DNA of 64,000 bases from Archivesica marissinica. Its lineage: Eukaryota; Mollusca; Bivalvia; Venerida; Vesicomyidae. The stretch's first letter is position 1; each line of letters starts with the position of its first letter. A model generated the notes under the pieces. The model did no database searches and had not been told where the DNA came from. It worked only from the letters and a program-made list of their open reading frames with translations. Shown here in pieces: positions 20,926 to 33,800 of this stretch. The position numbers and the translations under genes are program-made. The DNA lies in assembly GCA_014843695.1 (NCBI GenBank), contig CM026404.1:53762833-53826832 (forward strand). Direction: 5' to 3'.

Positions 20926-23900
20926 AGTATCAGTATCGACATCCTACAGTAGAGTATCAGTATAGACATCCTACAGTAGAGTATCAGTATAGACATCCTA
21001 CAGTAGAGTATCAGTATCGACATCCTACAGTAGAGTATCAGTATAGACATCCTACAGTAGAGTATCAGTATTGACATCCTACAGTAGAGCATCAGTATCG
21101 ACATCCTACAGTAGAGCATCAGTATAGACATCCTACAGTAGAGCATCAGTATCGACATCCTACAGTAGAGCATCAGTATAGACATCCTACAGTAGAGTCT
21201 CAGTATCGACATCCTACAGTAGAGCATCAGTATAGACATCCTACAGTAGAGTATCAGTATATACATCCTACAGTAGAGCATCAGTATAGACATCCTACAG
21301 TAGAGTATCAGTATCGACATCCTACAGTAGAGTATCAGTATAGACATCCTACAGTAGAGTATCAGTATCGACATCCTACAGTAGAGTATCAGTATAGACA
21401 TCCTACAGTAGAGTATCAGTATAGACATCCTACAGTAGAGTATCAGTATCGACATCCTACAGTAGAGTATCAGTATAGACATCCTACAGTAGAGTATCAG
21501 TATAGACATCCTACAGTAGAGTATCAGTATCGACATCCTACAGTAGAGTATCAGTATAGACATCCTACAGTAGAGTATCAGTATCGACATCCTACAGTAG
21601 AGTATCAGTATCGACATCCTACAGTAGAGTATCAGTATAGACATCCTACAGTAGAGTCTCAGTATAGACATCCTACAGTAGAGTATCAGTATATACATCC
21701 TACAGTAGAGTATCAGTATATACATCCTACAGTAGAGTATCAGTATCGACATCCTACAGTAGAGCATCAGTATAGACATCCTACAGTAGAGTATCAGTAT
21801 AGACATCCTACAGTAGAGTATCAGTATCGACATCCTACAGTAGAGTATCAGTATAGACATCCTACAGTAGAGTATCAGTATATACATCCTACAGTAGGGT
21901 ATCAGTATCGACATCCTACAGTAGAGTATCAGTATAGACATCCTACAGTAGAGTCTCAGTATCGACATCCTACAGTAGAGTATCAGTATATACATCCTAC
22001 AGTAGAGTATCAGTATAGATATCCTACAGTAGAGTATCAGTATATACATCCTACAGTAGAGTATCAGTATAGACATCCTACAGTAGAGTATCAGTATATA
22101 CATCCTACAGTAGAGTATCAGTATAGACATCCTACAGTAGAGTATCAGTATCGACATCCTACAGTAGAGCATCAGTATAGACATCCTACAGTAGAGTATC
22201 AGTATCGACATCCTACAGTAGAGTATCAGTATCGACATCCTACAGTAGAGTATCAGTATCGACATCCTACAGTAGAGTATCAGTATAGACATCCTACAGT
22301 AGAGTATCAGTATAGACATCCTACAGTAGAGTATCAGTATCGACATCCTACAGTAGAGCATCAGTATCGACATCCTACAGTAGAGCATCAGTATAGACAT
22401 CCTACAGTAGAGTATCAGTATCGACATCCTACAGTAGAGCATCAGTATCGACATCCTACAGTAGAGTATCAGTATCGACATCCTACAGTAGAGTATCAGT
22501 ATCGACATCCTACAGTAGAGTATCAGTATAGACATCCTACAGTAGAGTATCAGTATGGACATCCTACAGTAGAGTATCAGTATAGACATCCTACAGTAGA
22601 GTATCAGTATATACATCCTACAGTAGAGTATCAGTATGGACATCCTACAGTAGAGTATCAGTATATACATCCTACAGTAGAGTATCAGTATAGACATCCT
22701 ACAGTAGAGTATCAGTATATACATTCAACAGTAGAGTATCAGTATAGACATCCTACAGTAGAGCATCAGTATCGACATCCTACAGTAGAGTATCAGTATA
22801 GACATCCTACAGTAGAGTCTCAGTATCGACATCCTACAGTAGAGCATCAGTATAGACATCCTACAGTAGAGTCTCAGTATCGACATCCTACAGTAGAGCA
22901 TCAGTATAGACATCCTACAGTAGAGTATCAGTATATACATTCAACAGTAGAGTATCAGTATAGACATCCTACAGTAGAGCATCAGTATCGACATCCTACA
23001 GTAGAGTATCAGTATAGACATCCTACAGTAGAGTCTCAGTATCGATATCCTACAGTAGAGCATCAGTATAGACATCCTACAGTAGAGTATCAGTATATAC
23101 ATTCAACAGTAGAGTATCAGTATAGACATCCTACAGTAGAGTCTCAGTATCGACATCCTACAGTAGAGCATCAGTATAGACACCATACAGTAGAGTATCA
23201 GTATCGACATCCTACAGTAGAGTATCAGTATATACATCCTACAGTAGAGTCTCAGTATAGACATCCTACAGTAGGGTATCAGTATATACATCCTACAGTA
23301 GAGTATCAGTATAGACATCCTACAGTAGAGTATCAGTATAGACATCCTACAGTAGAGTATCAGTATAGACATCCTACAGTAGAGTATCAGTATGGACATC
23401 CTACAGTAGAGTATCAGTATAGACATCCTACAGTAGAGTATCAGTATATACATCCTACAGTAGAGTATCAGTATGGACATCCTACAGTAGAGTATCAGTA
23501 TATACATCCTACAGTAGAGTATCAGTATAGACATCCTACAGTAGAGTATCAGTATATACATCCTACAGTAGAGTATCAGTATAGACATCCTACAGTAGAG
23601 CATCAGTATCGACATCCTACAGTAGAGTATCAGTATCGACATCCTACAGTAGAGTATCAGTATAGACATCCTACAGTAGAGTATCAGTATAGACATCCTA
23701 CAGTAGAGTATCAGTATAGACATCCTACAGTAGAGTATCAGTATAGACATCCTACAGTAGAGTATCAGTATAGACATCCTACAGTAGAGTATCAGTATAG
23801 ACATCCTACAGTAGAGTATCAGTATCGACATCCTACAGTAGAGTATCAGTATAGACATCCTACAGTAGAGTATCAGTATAGACATCCTACAGTAGAGTAT

Positions 23901-26900
23901 CAGTATGACATCTACAGTAAAATAGACATCCTACAGTAGAGTATCAGTATAGACATCCTACAGTAGAGTATCAGTATAGACATCCTACAGTAGAGTATCA
24001 GTATAGACATCCTACAGTAGAGTATCAGTATAGACATCCTACAGTAGAGTATCAGTATCGACATCCTACAGTAGAGTATCAGTATATACATCCTACAGTA
24101 GAGTATCAGTATAGACATCCTACAGTAGAGTATCAGTATAGACATCCTACAGTAGAGTATCAGTATAGACATCCTACAGTAGAGTATCAGTATATACATC
24201 CTACAGTAGAGTATCAGTATAGACATCCTACAGTAGAGCATCAGTATCGACATCCTACAGTAGAGTATCAGTATAGACATCCTACAGTAGAGTATCAGTA
24301 TCGACATCCTACAGTAGAGCATCAGTATAGACATCCTACAGTAGAGTATCAGTATCGACATCCTACAGTAGAGTATCAGTATAGACATCCTACAGTAGAG
24401 TATCAGTATAGACATCCTACAGTAGAGTATCAGTATAGACATCCTACAGTAGAGCATCAGTATCGACATCCTACAGTAGAGTATCAGTATAGACATCCTA
24501 CAGTAGAGTCTCAGTATCGACATCCTACAGTAGAGCATCAGTATAGACATCCTACAGTAGAGTATCAGTATATACATTCAACAGTAGAGTATCAGTATAG
24601 ACATCCTACAGTAGAGTCTCAGTATCGACATCCTACAGTAGAGCATCAGTATAGACATCATACAGTAGAGTATCAGTATCGACATCCTACAGTAGAGTAT
24701 CAGTATATACATCCTACAGTAGAGTATCAGTATAGACATCCTACAGTAGAGTATCAGTATAGACATCCTACAGTAGAGTATCAGTATAGACATCCTACAG
24801 TAGAGTATCAGTATAGACATCCTACAGTAGAGTATCAGTATAGACATCCTACAGTAGAGTATCAGTATAGACATCCTACAGTAGAGTATCAGTATAGACA
24901 TCCTACAGTAGAGTATCAGTATATACATCCTACAGTAGAGTATCAGTATAGACATCCTACAGTAGAGTATCAGTATAGACATCCTACAGTAGAGTATCAG
25001 TATAGACATCCTACAGTAGAGTATCAGTATAGACATCCTACAGTAGAGTATCAGTATAGACATCCTACAGTAGAGCATCAGTATCGACATCCTACAGTAG
25101 AGTATCAGTATAGACATCCTACAGTAGAGTATCAGTATATACATCCTACAGTAGAGTATCAGTATAGACATCCTACAGTAGAGTATCAGTATAGACATCC
25201 TACAGTAGAGTATCAGTATAGACATCCTACAGTAGAGTATCAGTATAGACATCCTACAGTAGAGTATCAGTATAGACATCCTACAGTAGAGTATCAGTAT
25301 AGACATCCTACAGTAGAGTATCAGTATAGACATCCTACAGTAGAGTATCAGTATATACATCCTACAGTAGAGTATCAGTATAGACATCCTACAGTAGAGT
25401 ATCAGTATATACATCCTACAGTAGAGTATCAGTATAGACATCCTACAGTAGAGTATCAGTATATACATTCAACAGTAGAGTATCAGTATAGACATCCTAC
25501 AGTAGAGCATCAGTATCGACATCCTACAGTAGAGTATCAGTATAGACATCCTACAGTAGAGTCTCAGTATCGACATCCTACAGTAGAGCATCAGTATAGA
25601 CATCCTACAGTAGAGTCTCAGTATCGACATCCTACAGTAGAGCATCAGTATAGACATCCTACAGTAGAGTATCAGTATATACATTCAACAGTAGAGTATC
25701 AGTATAGACATCCTACAGTAGAGCATCAGTATCGACATCCTACAGTAGAGTATCAGTATAGACATCCTACAGTAGAGTCTCAGTATCGATATCCTACAGT
25801 AGAGCATCAGTATAGACATCCTACAGTAGAGTATCAGTATATACATTCAACAGTAGAGTATCAGTATAGACATCCTACAGTAGAGTCTCAGTATCGACAT
25901 CCTACAGTAGAGCATCAGTATAGACACCATACAGTAGAGTATCAGTATCGACATCCTACAGTAGAGTATCAGTATATACATCCTACAGTAGAGTCTCAGT
26001 ATAGACATCCTACAGTAGAGTATCAGTATAGACATCCTACAGTAGAGTATCAGTATAGACATCCTACAGTAGAGTATCAGTATAGACATCCTACAGTAGA
26101 GATCAGTATAGACATCCTACAGTAGAGTATCAGTATAGACATCCTACAGTAGAGTATCAGTATAGACATCCTACAGTAGAGTATCAGTATAGACATCCTA
26201 CAGTAGAGTATCAGTATCGACATCCTACAGTAGAGTATCAGTATAGACATCCTACAGTAGAGTATCAGTATCGACATCCTACAGTAGAGTATCAGTATAG
26301 ACATCCTACAGTAGAGTATCAGTATATACATCCTACAGTAGAGCATCAGTATAGACATCCTACAGTAGAGTATCAGTATATACATCCTACAGTAGAGTAT
26401 CAGTATAGACATCCTACAGTAGAGCATCAGTATAGACATCCTACAGTAGAGTATCAGTATATACATCCTACAGTAGAGTATCAGTATCGACATCCTACAG
26501 TAGAGTATCAGTATAGACATCCTACAGTAGGGTATCAGTATATACATCCTACAGTAGAGTATCAGTATAGACATCCTACAGTAGAGTATCAGTATCGACA
26601 TCCTACAGTAGAGTATCAGTATATACATCCTACAGTAGAGTATCAGTATAGACATCCTACAGTAGAGTATCAGTATCGACATCCTACAGTAGAGTATCAG
26701 TATAGACATCCTACAGTAGAGTATCAGTATATACATCCTACAGTAGAGTATCAGTATATACATTCAACAGTAGAGTATCAGTATATACATCCTACAGTAG
26801 AGTATCAGTATAGACATCCTACAGTAGAGTATCAGTATAGACATCCTACAGTAGAGTATCAGTATAGACATCCTACAGTAGAGTATCAGTATAGACATCC

Positions 26901-28036
26901 TACAGTAGAGTATCAGTATAGACATCCTACAGTAGAGTATCAGTATAGACATCCTACAGTAGAGTATCAGTATAGACATCCTACAGTAGAGTATCAGTAT
27001 AGACATCCTACAGTAGAGTATCAGTATCGACATCCTACAGTAGAGTATCAGTATAGACATCCTACAGTAGAGTATCAGTATCGACATCCTACAGTAGAGC
27101 ATCAGTATAGACATCCTACAGTAGAGTATCAGTATCGACATCCTACAGTAGAGTATCAGTATCGACATCCTACAGTAGAGTATCAGTATAGACATCCTAC
27201 AGTAGAGTATCAGTATAGACATCCTACAGTAGAGTATCAGTATAGACATCCTACAGTAGAGTATCAGTATATACATCCTACAGTAGGGTATCAGTATCGA
27301 CATCCTACAGTAGAGTATCAGTATAGACATCCTACAGTAGAGTATCAGTATAGACATCCTACAGTAGAGTATCAGTATAGACATCCTACAGTAGAGTATC
27401 AGTATATACATCCTACAGTAGAGTATCAGTATAGACATCCTACAGTAGAGTATCAGTATAGACATCCTACAGTAGAGTATCAGTATATACATCCTACAGT
27501 AGAGTATCAGTATCGACATCCTACAGTAGAGTATCAGTATAGACATCATGCAGTAGAGTATCAGTATAGACATCCTACAGTAGAGTATCAGTATAGACAT
27601 CCTACAGTAGAGTATCAGTATAGACATCCTACAGTAGAGTATCAGTATCGACATCCTACAGTAGAGTATCAGTATAGACATCCTACAGTAGAGTATCAGT
27701 ATCGACATCCTACAGTAGAGTATCAGTATCGACATCCTACAGTAGAGTATCAGTATCGACATCCTACAGTACAGTATCAGTATATACATCCTACATTACA
27801 GTATCAGCATATACATCCTACAGTAGGGTATCAGTATAGACATCCTACAGTAGAGTATCAGTATCGACATCCTACAGTAGAGTATCAGTATAGACATCCT
27901 ACAGTAGAGTATCAGTATAGACATCCTACAGTAGAGTATCAGTATAGACATCCTACAGTAGAGTATCAGTATAGACATCCTACAGTAGAGCATCAGTATA
28001 GACATCCTACAGTAGAGTATCAGTATCGACATCCTA
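20926..28036. repeat. 7.1-kb array of a 27-bp unit, about 263 copies
   Basis: The unit is 'gtatcagtatagacatccta' plus 'cagtaga', with few variant sites (tatAgac, tatCgac, tatAtac or tatGgac; gTatc, gCatc or gTctc). The length is exactly 27 bp almost throughout, so minus-strand frames of a nonapeptide (MSILILYCR) stay open for up to 617 residues; these are by-products. Rare variants ('attcaacag', 'caccatacag') mark internal duplications. The last unit runs directly into reverse-transcriptase sequence at 28036. Confidence 0.97.
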
Positions 28037-28657
28037 TTCGAGGAAGGTCAGTTTTCGATAATCTTCATTTATTACGTAATAATTTGATTATGTTGAGCAG
28101 AAACAGTTATCTGCTTGCTTCATAAAGTTGGACCATGAGTAGGCATTTGACAGGTTGTCATGGTCATATATGTATGACACACGTTTGGCCTTTGGTTTTT
28201 CCTCCCAATAGTATTCACTCGGTCAATGTTTTTTACAATGACATCAAGTCATCGGTCATAGTAAATAATCCCATTTCAGATACTTTTACACTTTCGAGGT
28301 CAGTTCGACAAGGTTGTTCCCTATCACCATTACTATATGTTTTGTGCTTAGAGTCATTTGCAAAGAAAATACAGGACAACGCAGATAGCAAGGGCATCGT
28401 TGTCCCAGGTGGTCAATTTGAGTGTAAAATGTCCTTTTATGCAGATGACAACACTACCATTCTAACTGATGATATTTCCGTCAAGCGTTTCTTTACAGAA
28501 TTTGACCTTTTTCAAAAAGTCTCTGGGTCAAAAGTCAATTATAGAAAATCAAATGGTTTGTATTTAGGCAAATGGAAAAATCGATCTGATCATCCATTTG
28601 GTATATCGTGGGTTAGAAACTGTAAATATTTAGGTTATTATTTCGGTTATGACATAA
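28036..28657 (+). pseudogene. LINE reverse-transcriptase fragment (L1/Tx1-like), part 1
   Basis: Starting at the array edge the translation reads GRSVFDNLHLLRNNL, then KLDHE, a stop, and AFDRLSW (the LDxEKAFDR palm motif with the Lys codon now a stop), then after a frame change YNDIKSSVIVNN, RQGCSLSPLLYVL and FYADDNTTIL (catalytic ADD box). It continues to DISPD at 28657, where a foldback element is inserted. The motif style (GRS..DN, LD.EKAFDR, RQGCPLSPLLY, YADD) is that of L1/Tx1-type LINEs. The fragment lacks its N-terminal part, which the array seems to have replaced. Confidence 0.85.
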
Positions 28658-28665
28658 GTCCCGAT

Positions 28666-29850
28666 CACAGGGATTCGGCACGTTTGAGGGTACTAGTATA
28701 TATATTTAAGTACAGGGATTCTACTCTGTGGGATGTCAGATTTCGCATCGATCAGTAAAATGGCCCTATCTGAAACAAGTTTGTACAAAGCTGTCCAAAT
28801 ATAACGCCTATCCCGAGTGTTTATATTGTTCTTCAAATAAAACACAACTTTAAGCTGCATGCATGTATACTTTGCAAACAATTGCCACATACATTGGCCA
28901 TAGCAGGTCACATTTCCGTACTAGGACGCGGGTTCTGTCAGCAACAGAAAAAATCTTCGACGGGAGAGTTTTAACTGTGAATAACATTATGAATAAAATG
29001 TGTTTCCATTAACGTGTAGGTTTATTCGGCAAAAATGTACGTCAAAAAGAGATTTCGTAGCATTTTCAAATTGTTTTGAAAATTTCTAAAGCGGCGCAAT
29101 TCGCGTTGAAACGAGCGTTCTGATTGGTTATTATTTTTTTTTATGTTATATTTCGGGTTTTACGCCTGCATCAGCACCATTTTGGGCTATATCGCCGGCG
29201 GGCAGTTTACCTAACAACACCTTTCCTGGGCAGGCTCCAGCGGTTAACCAGTACTTGGGTGCACCAACCTCCGTAAGAAACTGCCAACTTTTTCATATAA
29301 ATGAGACACGGCCTGTTCTGATTGGATTATGATTATTCTTCATATAAAAAACCCATCTTGTTACATTCTAATAATCCAATCAGAACGCTCGTTTCAACGC
29401 TCGTTTCAACGCGAATTGCGCCGCTTTAGAAATTTTCAAAACAAATTGAAAATGCTACGAAATCTCTTTTTGACGTACATTTTTGCCGAATAAACCTACA
29501 CGTTAGTGGAAACACATTTTAGTGATAATGTTATTCACAGTTAAAACTCTCCCGTCGAAGATTTTTTGTTGTTGCTGACAGAACCCGTATCCTAGTACGG
29601 AAATGTGACCTGTTATGGCCAATGTCTGTGGCAATTGTTTGCAAAGTATACATGCATGCAGCTTAAAGTTGTGTTTTATTTGAAGAACAAAATAAAGACT
29701 CGGGATAGGCGTTATATTTGGACAGCTTTGTACAAACTTGTTTCAGATAGGGCCATTTTACTGATCGATGCGAAATCTGACATCCCACAGAGTAGAATCC
29801 CTGTACTTAAATATATATACTAGTACCCCCAAACGTGCCGAATCCCTGTG
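28666..29850. mobile_element. 1185-bp foldback TIR element with 8-bp target duplication
   Basis: Two nearly identical inverted arms of about 460 bp (28666 to ~29130 and ~29385 to 29850) begin with 'cacagggattcggcacgttt'. They flank a ~250-bp centre that itself contains SINE-D-like words. A perfect 8-bp direct repeat 'gtcccgat' flanks it (28658-28665 and 29851-29858). Mirror-image 72-residue frames in the two arms are a consequence of the inverted repeat and not genes. An 8-bp duplication and CAGGG-type ends point to a hAT-like transposase supplied in trans. Confidence 0.9.
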
Positions 29851-29858
29851 GTCCCGAT

Positions 29859-29935
29859 GACATCTGGTCAACATTATTGCTGAAGTTCACCAGATCGGTA
29901 AACCTAGGCTCCAGTCGGAATGTTTCTTAATCTCT
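29859..29935 (+). pseudogene. LINE reverse-transcriptase fragment, part 2
   Basis: Immediately after the 8-bp duplication the frame continues as DDIWSTLLLKFTRSVNL, in phase with the DISPD that precedes the foldback element. This shows the element split one reverse-transcriptase copy. A stop follows near 29925. Confidence 0.75.
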
Positions 29936-30177
29936 TGTCCGTCTTGTTTTTCTGTTAATTAACGTTTCAGTTACTATTCTGTACAGTTTTATTTGACAAA
30001 ATAAATACAATTATTAATCAGTTACAACTTGTGTTCATTTATGCACTAGATTGATATTTTCCATAAAAAATAACGTCATCACCACTTACGCACGAGGAAA
30101 ATTCGATAGCCAAATGCAGCGGTGTTTGAAGAAAATACTCCTTTAAAATTATTAGAAGTAAGTCGTGTTAGAATCGA

Positions 30178-30373
30178 AATAATAAGTATCAACCGTGGTA
30201 TATCGCAGAATAACCCTCGTTTGTCGTTCTTATGCGTAGAAATATATCACGAAGGCCGAACTTATGCGTAGAAATATATCACTCAGGCCTTCGGCCGTCG
30301 TGATATATTTTTACGCATACGAACTCAAACTCGGGTTATTCTGCGATATACCACGGTTGATACTTATTATTTC
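30178..30373. repeat. About 196-bp hairpin-forming inverted repeat
   Basis: Outer arms of about 45 bp ('aataagtatcaaccgtggta' and its complement at 30345-30370) enclose a second inverted pair built on 'tatgcgtagaaatatatcac', which is also duplicated directly. It lies about 250 bp upstream of the mARC start codon. It could be a foldback MITE or a local palindrome. No target duplication was found. Confidence 0.75.
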
Positions 30374-30619
30374 TTAAATACATTGCATACCTATATTTAG
30401 AAATACTACACAAAGTCACATGAAACAAAACGTATGGTTGCTTTGGCCTGAGATACGCCTTTATCAAGTTGGATCGGTATAGCGCTGATGAACCATCACA
30501 GAAATACATACCCACGTTGTTGGTATTACAGGTTGTTCGTATTTTACATGTGGTTGATATCGTTTGTGACCTATTTATTGAGATATCTGTTTTAGTTAGC
30601 AGGTAGGCCGAATTGAAAA

Positions 30620-30831
30620 ATGGGTGAAATGGATGTTTTTGTAGCGCTAGTTATAGGAGCCACGTTTAAAGTATTTGTTATGCATTGGTTGTCTAACCGG
30701 AAGCGGAAAGAGTATGTCGGAACAATTTCACGGATATACGTGTATCCGCTTAAATCGGCGAGAGAACTGCAGGACGTGAGTAAAGTTACTCTTACTCGAC
30801 ATGGGCTGTCGGCACAAGGACTGTGTGATAG
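30620..30831 (+). CDS. MTARC: mARC exon 1
   Basis: Starts at ATG 30620 (the first in-frame Met before the membrane anchor) and ends with two bases of an Arg codon before the donor 'gttagt'. It encodes the anchor, a basic stretch (NRKRKE) and the start of the MOSC N-terminal beta-barrel. Confidence 0.9.
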
Positions 30832-33800
30832 GTTAGTAGAACACTAGAATAGCCGCTTGTCTTGTGTTCAAAAGTGTCTTTACAAAACAATATGACTATA
30901 TTTAGCAATGTTATGGTCTTTAATTGTTTCAATTTATATCAACTCTCAGAAGCAGGCGCGTAGCTAGGCTTATGCATGTACGCACGTGCGTAAGATTTAT
31001 TTTGACAGTTCCTGAAAATGAAAATTATATTTATAGATGCGAAACATGCAATAAAACCTGGAGCGTAAGGGGGACACAGACATTGGTCATTCACAAGAAA
31101 CGATCGAAATGCCAACATATATTGATTGTATCTGCTGATTGTATCTGCATTAGTCAACTGAGACCATATAGCGGAAAGGATTATCCCCCTAGAATGGTGC
31201 GTAATCCATATTTAGGCCTAGCTACGCGCCTGAATTGTCTGAAGGGATGGGTTCATATAAATTTATTTGCTATGGTAGTATAAATTTTGACAACTGATTT
31301 GCAAGCGTTATGTTTTGTTCTCACATACATCTTACAGTTTATACACAGGCGGTACAGCAGGACCGCTCACTAATATCTCCCCGTACATATTTTAATTAAC
31401 AGTAACATTAAATAATTGCTGCTCCCTCTGAAGGTCACACTGAACCAAATTGATGATTTGAATATTTCGCAACATGATCGCAATGCAATGTGTCCTCAAT
31501 AAATATGTATAGACTGGTTCCGTGGTTTTACCATACTACTTGTGATCTGACTCTGTTAAGTTTCCGTAGTTTTTGTTATACATTTACTCACCACCTCAAT
31601 TATGTATCTGGGGGAGTACATATTTCTAAATCGTTTATCGTTCTACGTCGGTTCTGGTGAAATCCGGAGGAGGAATCCTCTCTCTACAGAGTGCCGACAA
31701 ATCATGTGTATATAGCTATTTTCGAACGACAGTTTTAGGGCCACTCTCCTCACATCCCGCAGGAACATATAAACGGATCTGGCAGTTAGACATCCGGTCT
31801 TCTAGTTTGTCCCAGGGTGAGTCCGCACCTCCTGTAAAACAGCGATGCTGGAGCGTATGTCCATTATCCAAGTCGACAACCACAAAATCCCGGAATCCTA
31901 CGCTGCTTCTACGAGACCGACCGTGACGTGCCCCAATCGTGACGTGTCCACAGCGAGGGGATGAGCAGTGGACGCTTAGCATATTTTAATGAGCGATAAA
32001 TGTTACAACTCTTCATTCTGTGACGTAGTACCCATGCTACAGGTACACATGATCGTAACGTGGTTAGACCATTGTTAGACAACGAACTAGTCAGTGTGTG
32101 CAGTGTCATCTGTCTGTTTGATGTAAATATGGATTCGGAAACGCAATTAGGACACACACATATTCGCGTGCTATGTATTTTATGAATACTCGATTCTCAT
32201 TATCTAACAATAAAACTCCACATCAGTATGTCATTTTATTGTTATCCAAGACTATCATACATAATTATATGTGTATTGTGATTTGTCAGGCATTGGGTCA
32301 TTAGCAGGAATGGACAGAGACAGACTTTGAATATGTTGTCGCACATGACATTTATTCGTACATGTCGGGACGGCGACTATCTGCGGCTAGATGCACCGGG
32401 CATGGAGTCTCTAAAGTTACCTATATATCCACAAATCTGCGAGGAAAACGTGGTCACAATCTTGTACGTATAATACATTATAATTTTAATATTTTCAATT
32501 AATTTGCTATTCGAAACTGGACACTAATTAAGGACCGGGAGCTGGTTTCAAGTAAATCCCAAGTATTAACTTAAAGGTAAGACGCATTCATATATATTTG
32601 GCGGGGGATGCCAATATTTGTGTAACCAGCCCCTGCTCTAGAACATCTTACAATGAATGATGCCAAAAACGAATTTTGTAATACTGTTTAAAACTATCAA
32701 TATGTGGAGGTACAATGTATCAGGAACAAACTGTGTTTAAAAATTAAATGAATGGTCCTTTATGAAATCGTTTTTGTAAAAACAATCAACATATACTCAC
32801 AGGTGTGTGACGTCGGGATCGTTTGATTGACAATCTAGGTGCCTGATGAAGCACAACCCGTATACTGTTTTACCGTACCCCCACCAACATTCCAATAGTG
32901 GAACAATAGCTTTGAAAATGCAAACACCTGTGTAAATAACGACTTTCTAGCTGTATGTGGCGGATGAAGGCATTACGTGTCCCTACGATCACTATATATA
33001 GCAGACACCCCTTAAAACCACAGACGGAGCTGTAGTCCAGTGGTAACACGCTGGGCTCGTAATCCAGAGATCACAGGTTCGATCCCCGTCTGACCATAAT
33101 AAAATTAACAGTCTTTCAGATGGGACGTTAAACCAAGGTCTCGTGTCGGTGCTTTACATCGTGCACGTAAAAGAACCAGAGGATACTCTGGAATGGGTCT
33201 ATGTCTGTATCATTGCACTATCCTCCAAAAATCTAAAATGACTAATCTCTTCAGGAGGCGGCGCTCATATGGGCAACCGGTAGCGACGATAAATAAACGT
33301 AAAGCACACACAAACCACAGACATCAAATAAGCTAGGTCGCCATACGTCGCCACTTGAACGAATATCACTCCATAGAGTGTTCTAATCTACAGAGGTGAA
33401 TGGCAAGTCATTGTCAACCGACGACGTTAGCCACTTGACGACGGAAACCGACGGCGTAGTCAGGTACATGCAATTAGATCACACGGAAGAACACAGCTGT
33501 ATTGATAGTTGTATAATGTATATATGATATTTGTATAATGTATATATGATATTTGTATAATGTATATATGATATTTGCATAATGTATATATGATATTTGT
33601 ATAATGTATATATGATATTTGTATAATGTCTATGATATTTGTATAATGTATATGATATTTGTATAATGTATATGATAGTTGTATAATGTATAATTATATG
33701 ATATTTGTATAATGTATATATGATATTTGTATAATGTATATGATATTTGTATAATGTATATATGATATTTGTATAATGTATATATGATGTTTGTATAATG

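Noticed and set aside
20871..28032. Very long minus-strand frames built from the nonapeptide MSILILYCR
   Set aside because: They follow from a 27-bp unit without stops in one frame. Frames break at each indel and no start, splice or domain evidence exists.
28693..29823. Two mirror-image 72-residue proteins (28693-28911 minus and 29605-29823 plus)
   Set aside because: They are the same sequence in the two arms of the foldback element and carry no known domain.
30924..31283. 119-residue frame with Cys and His residues resembling a zinc finger
   Set aside because: It coincides with a 280-bp TIR element, and the Cys/His spacing does not fit a standard finger.
33020..33100. A functional tRNA gene
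   Set aside because: The A/B-box head is attached to a repeated SINE body and tail and recurs in many copies, with poor cloverleaf potential.
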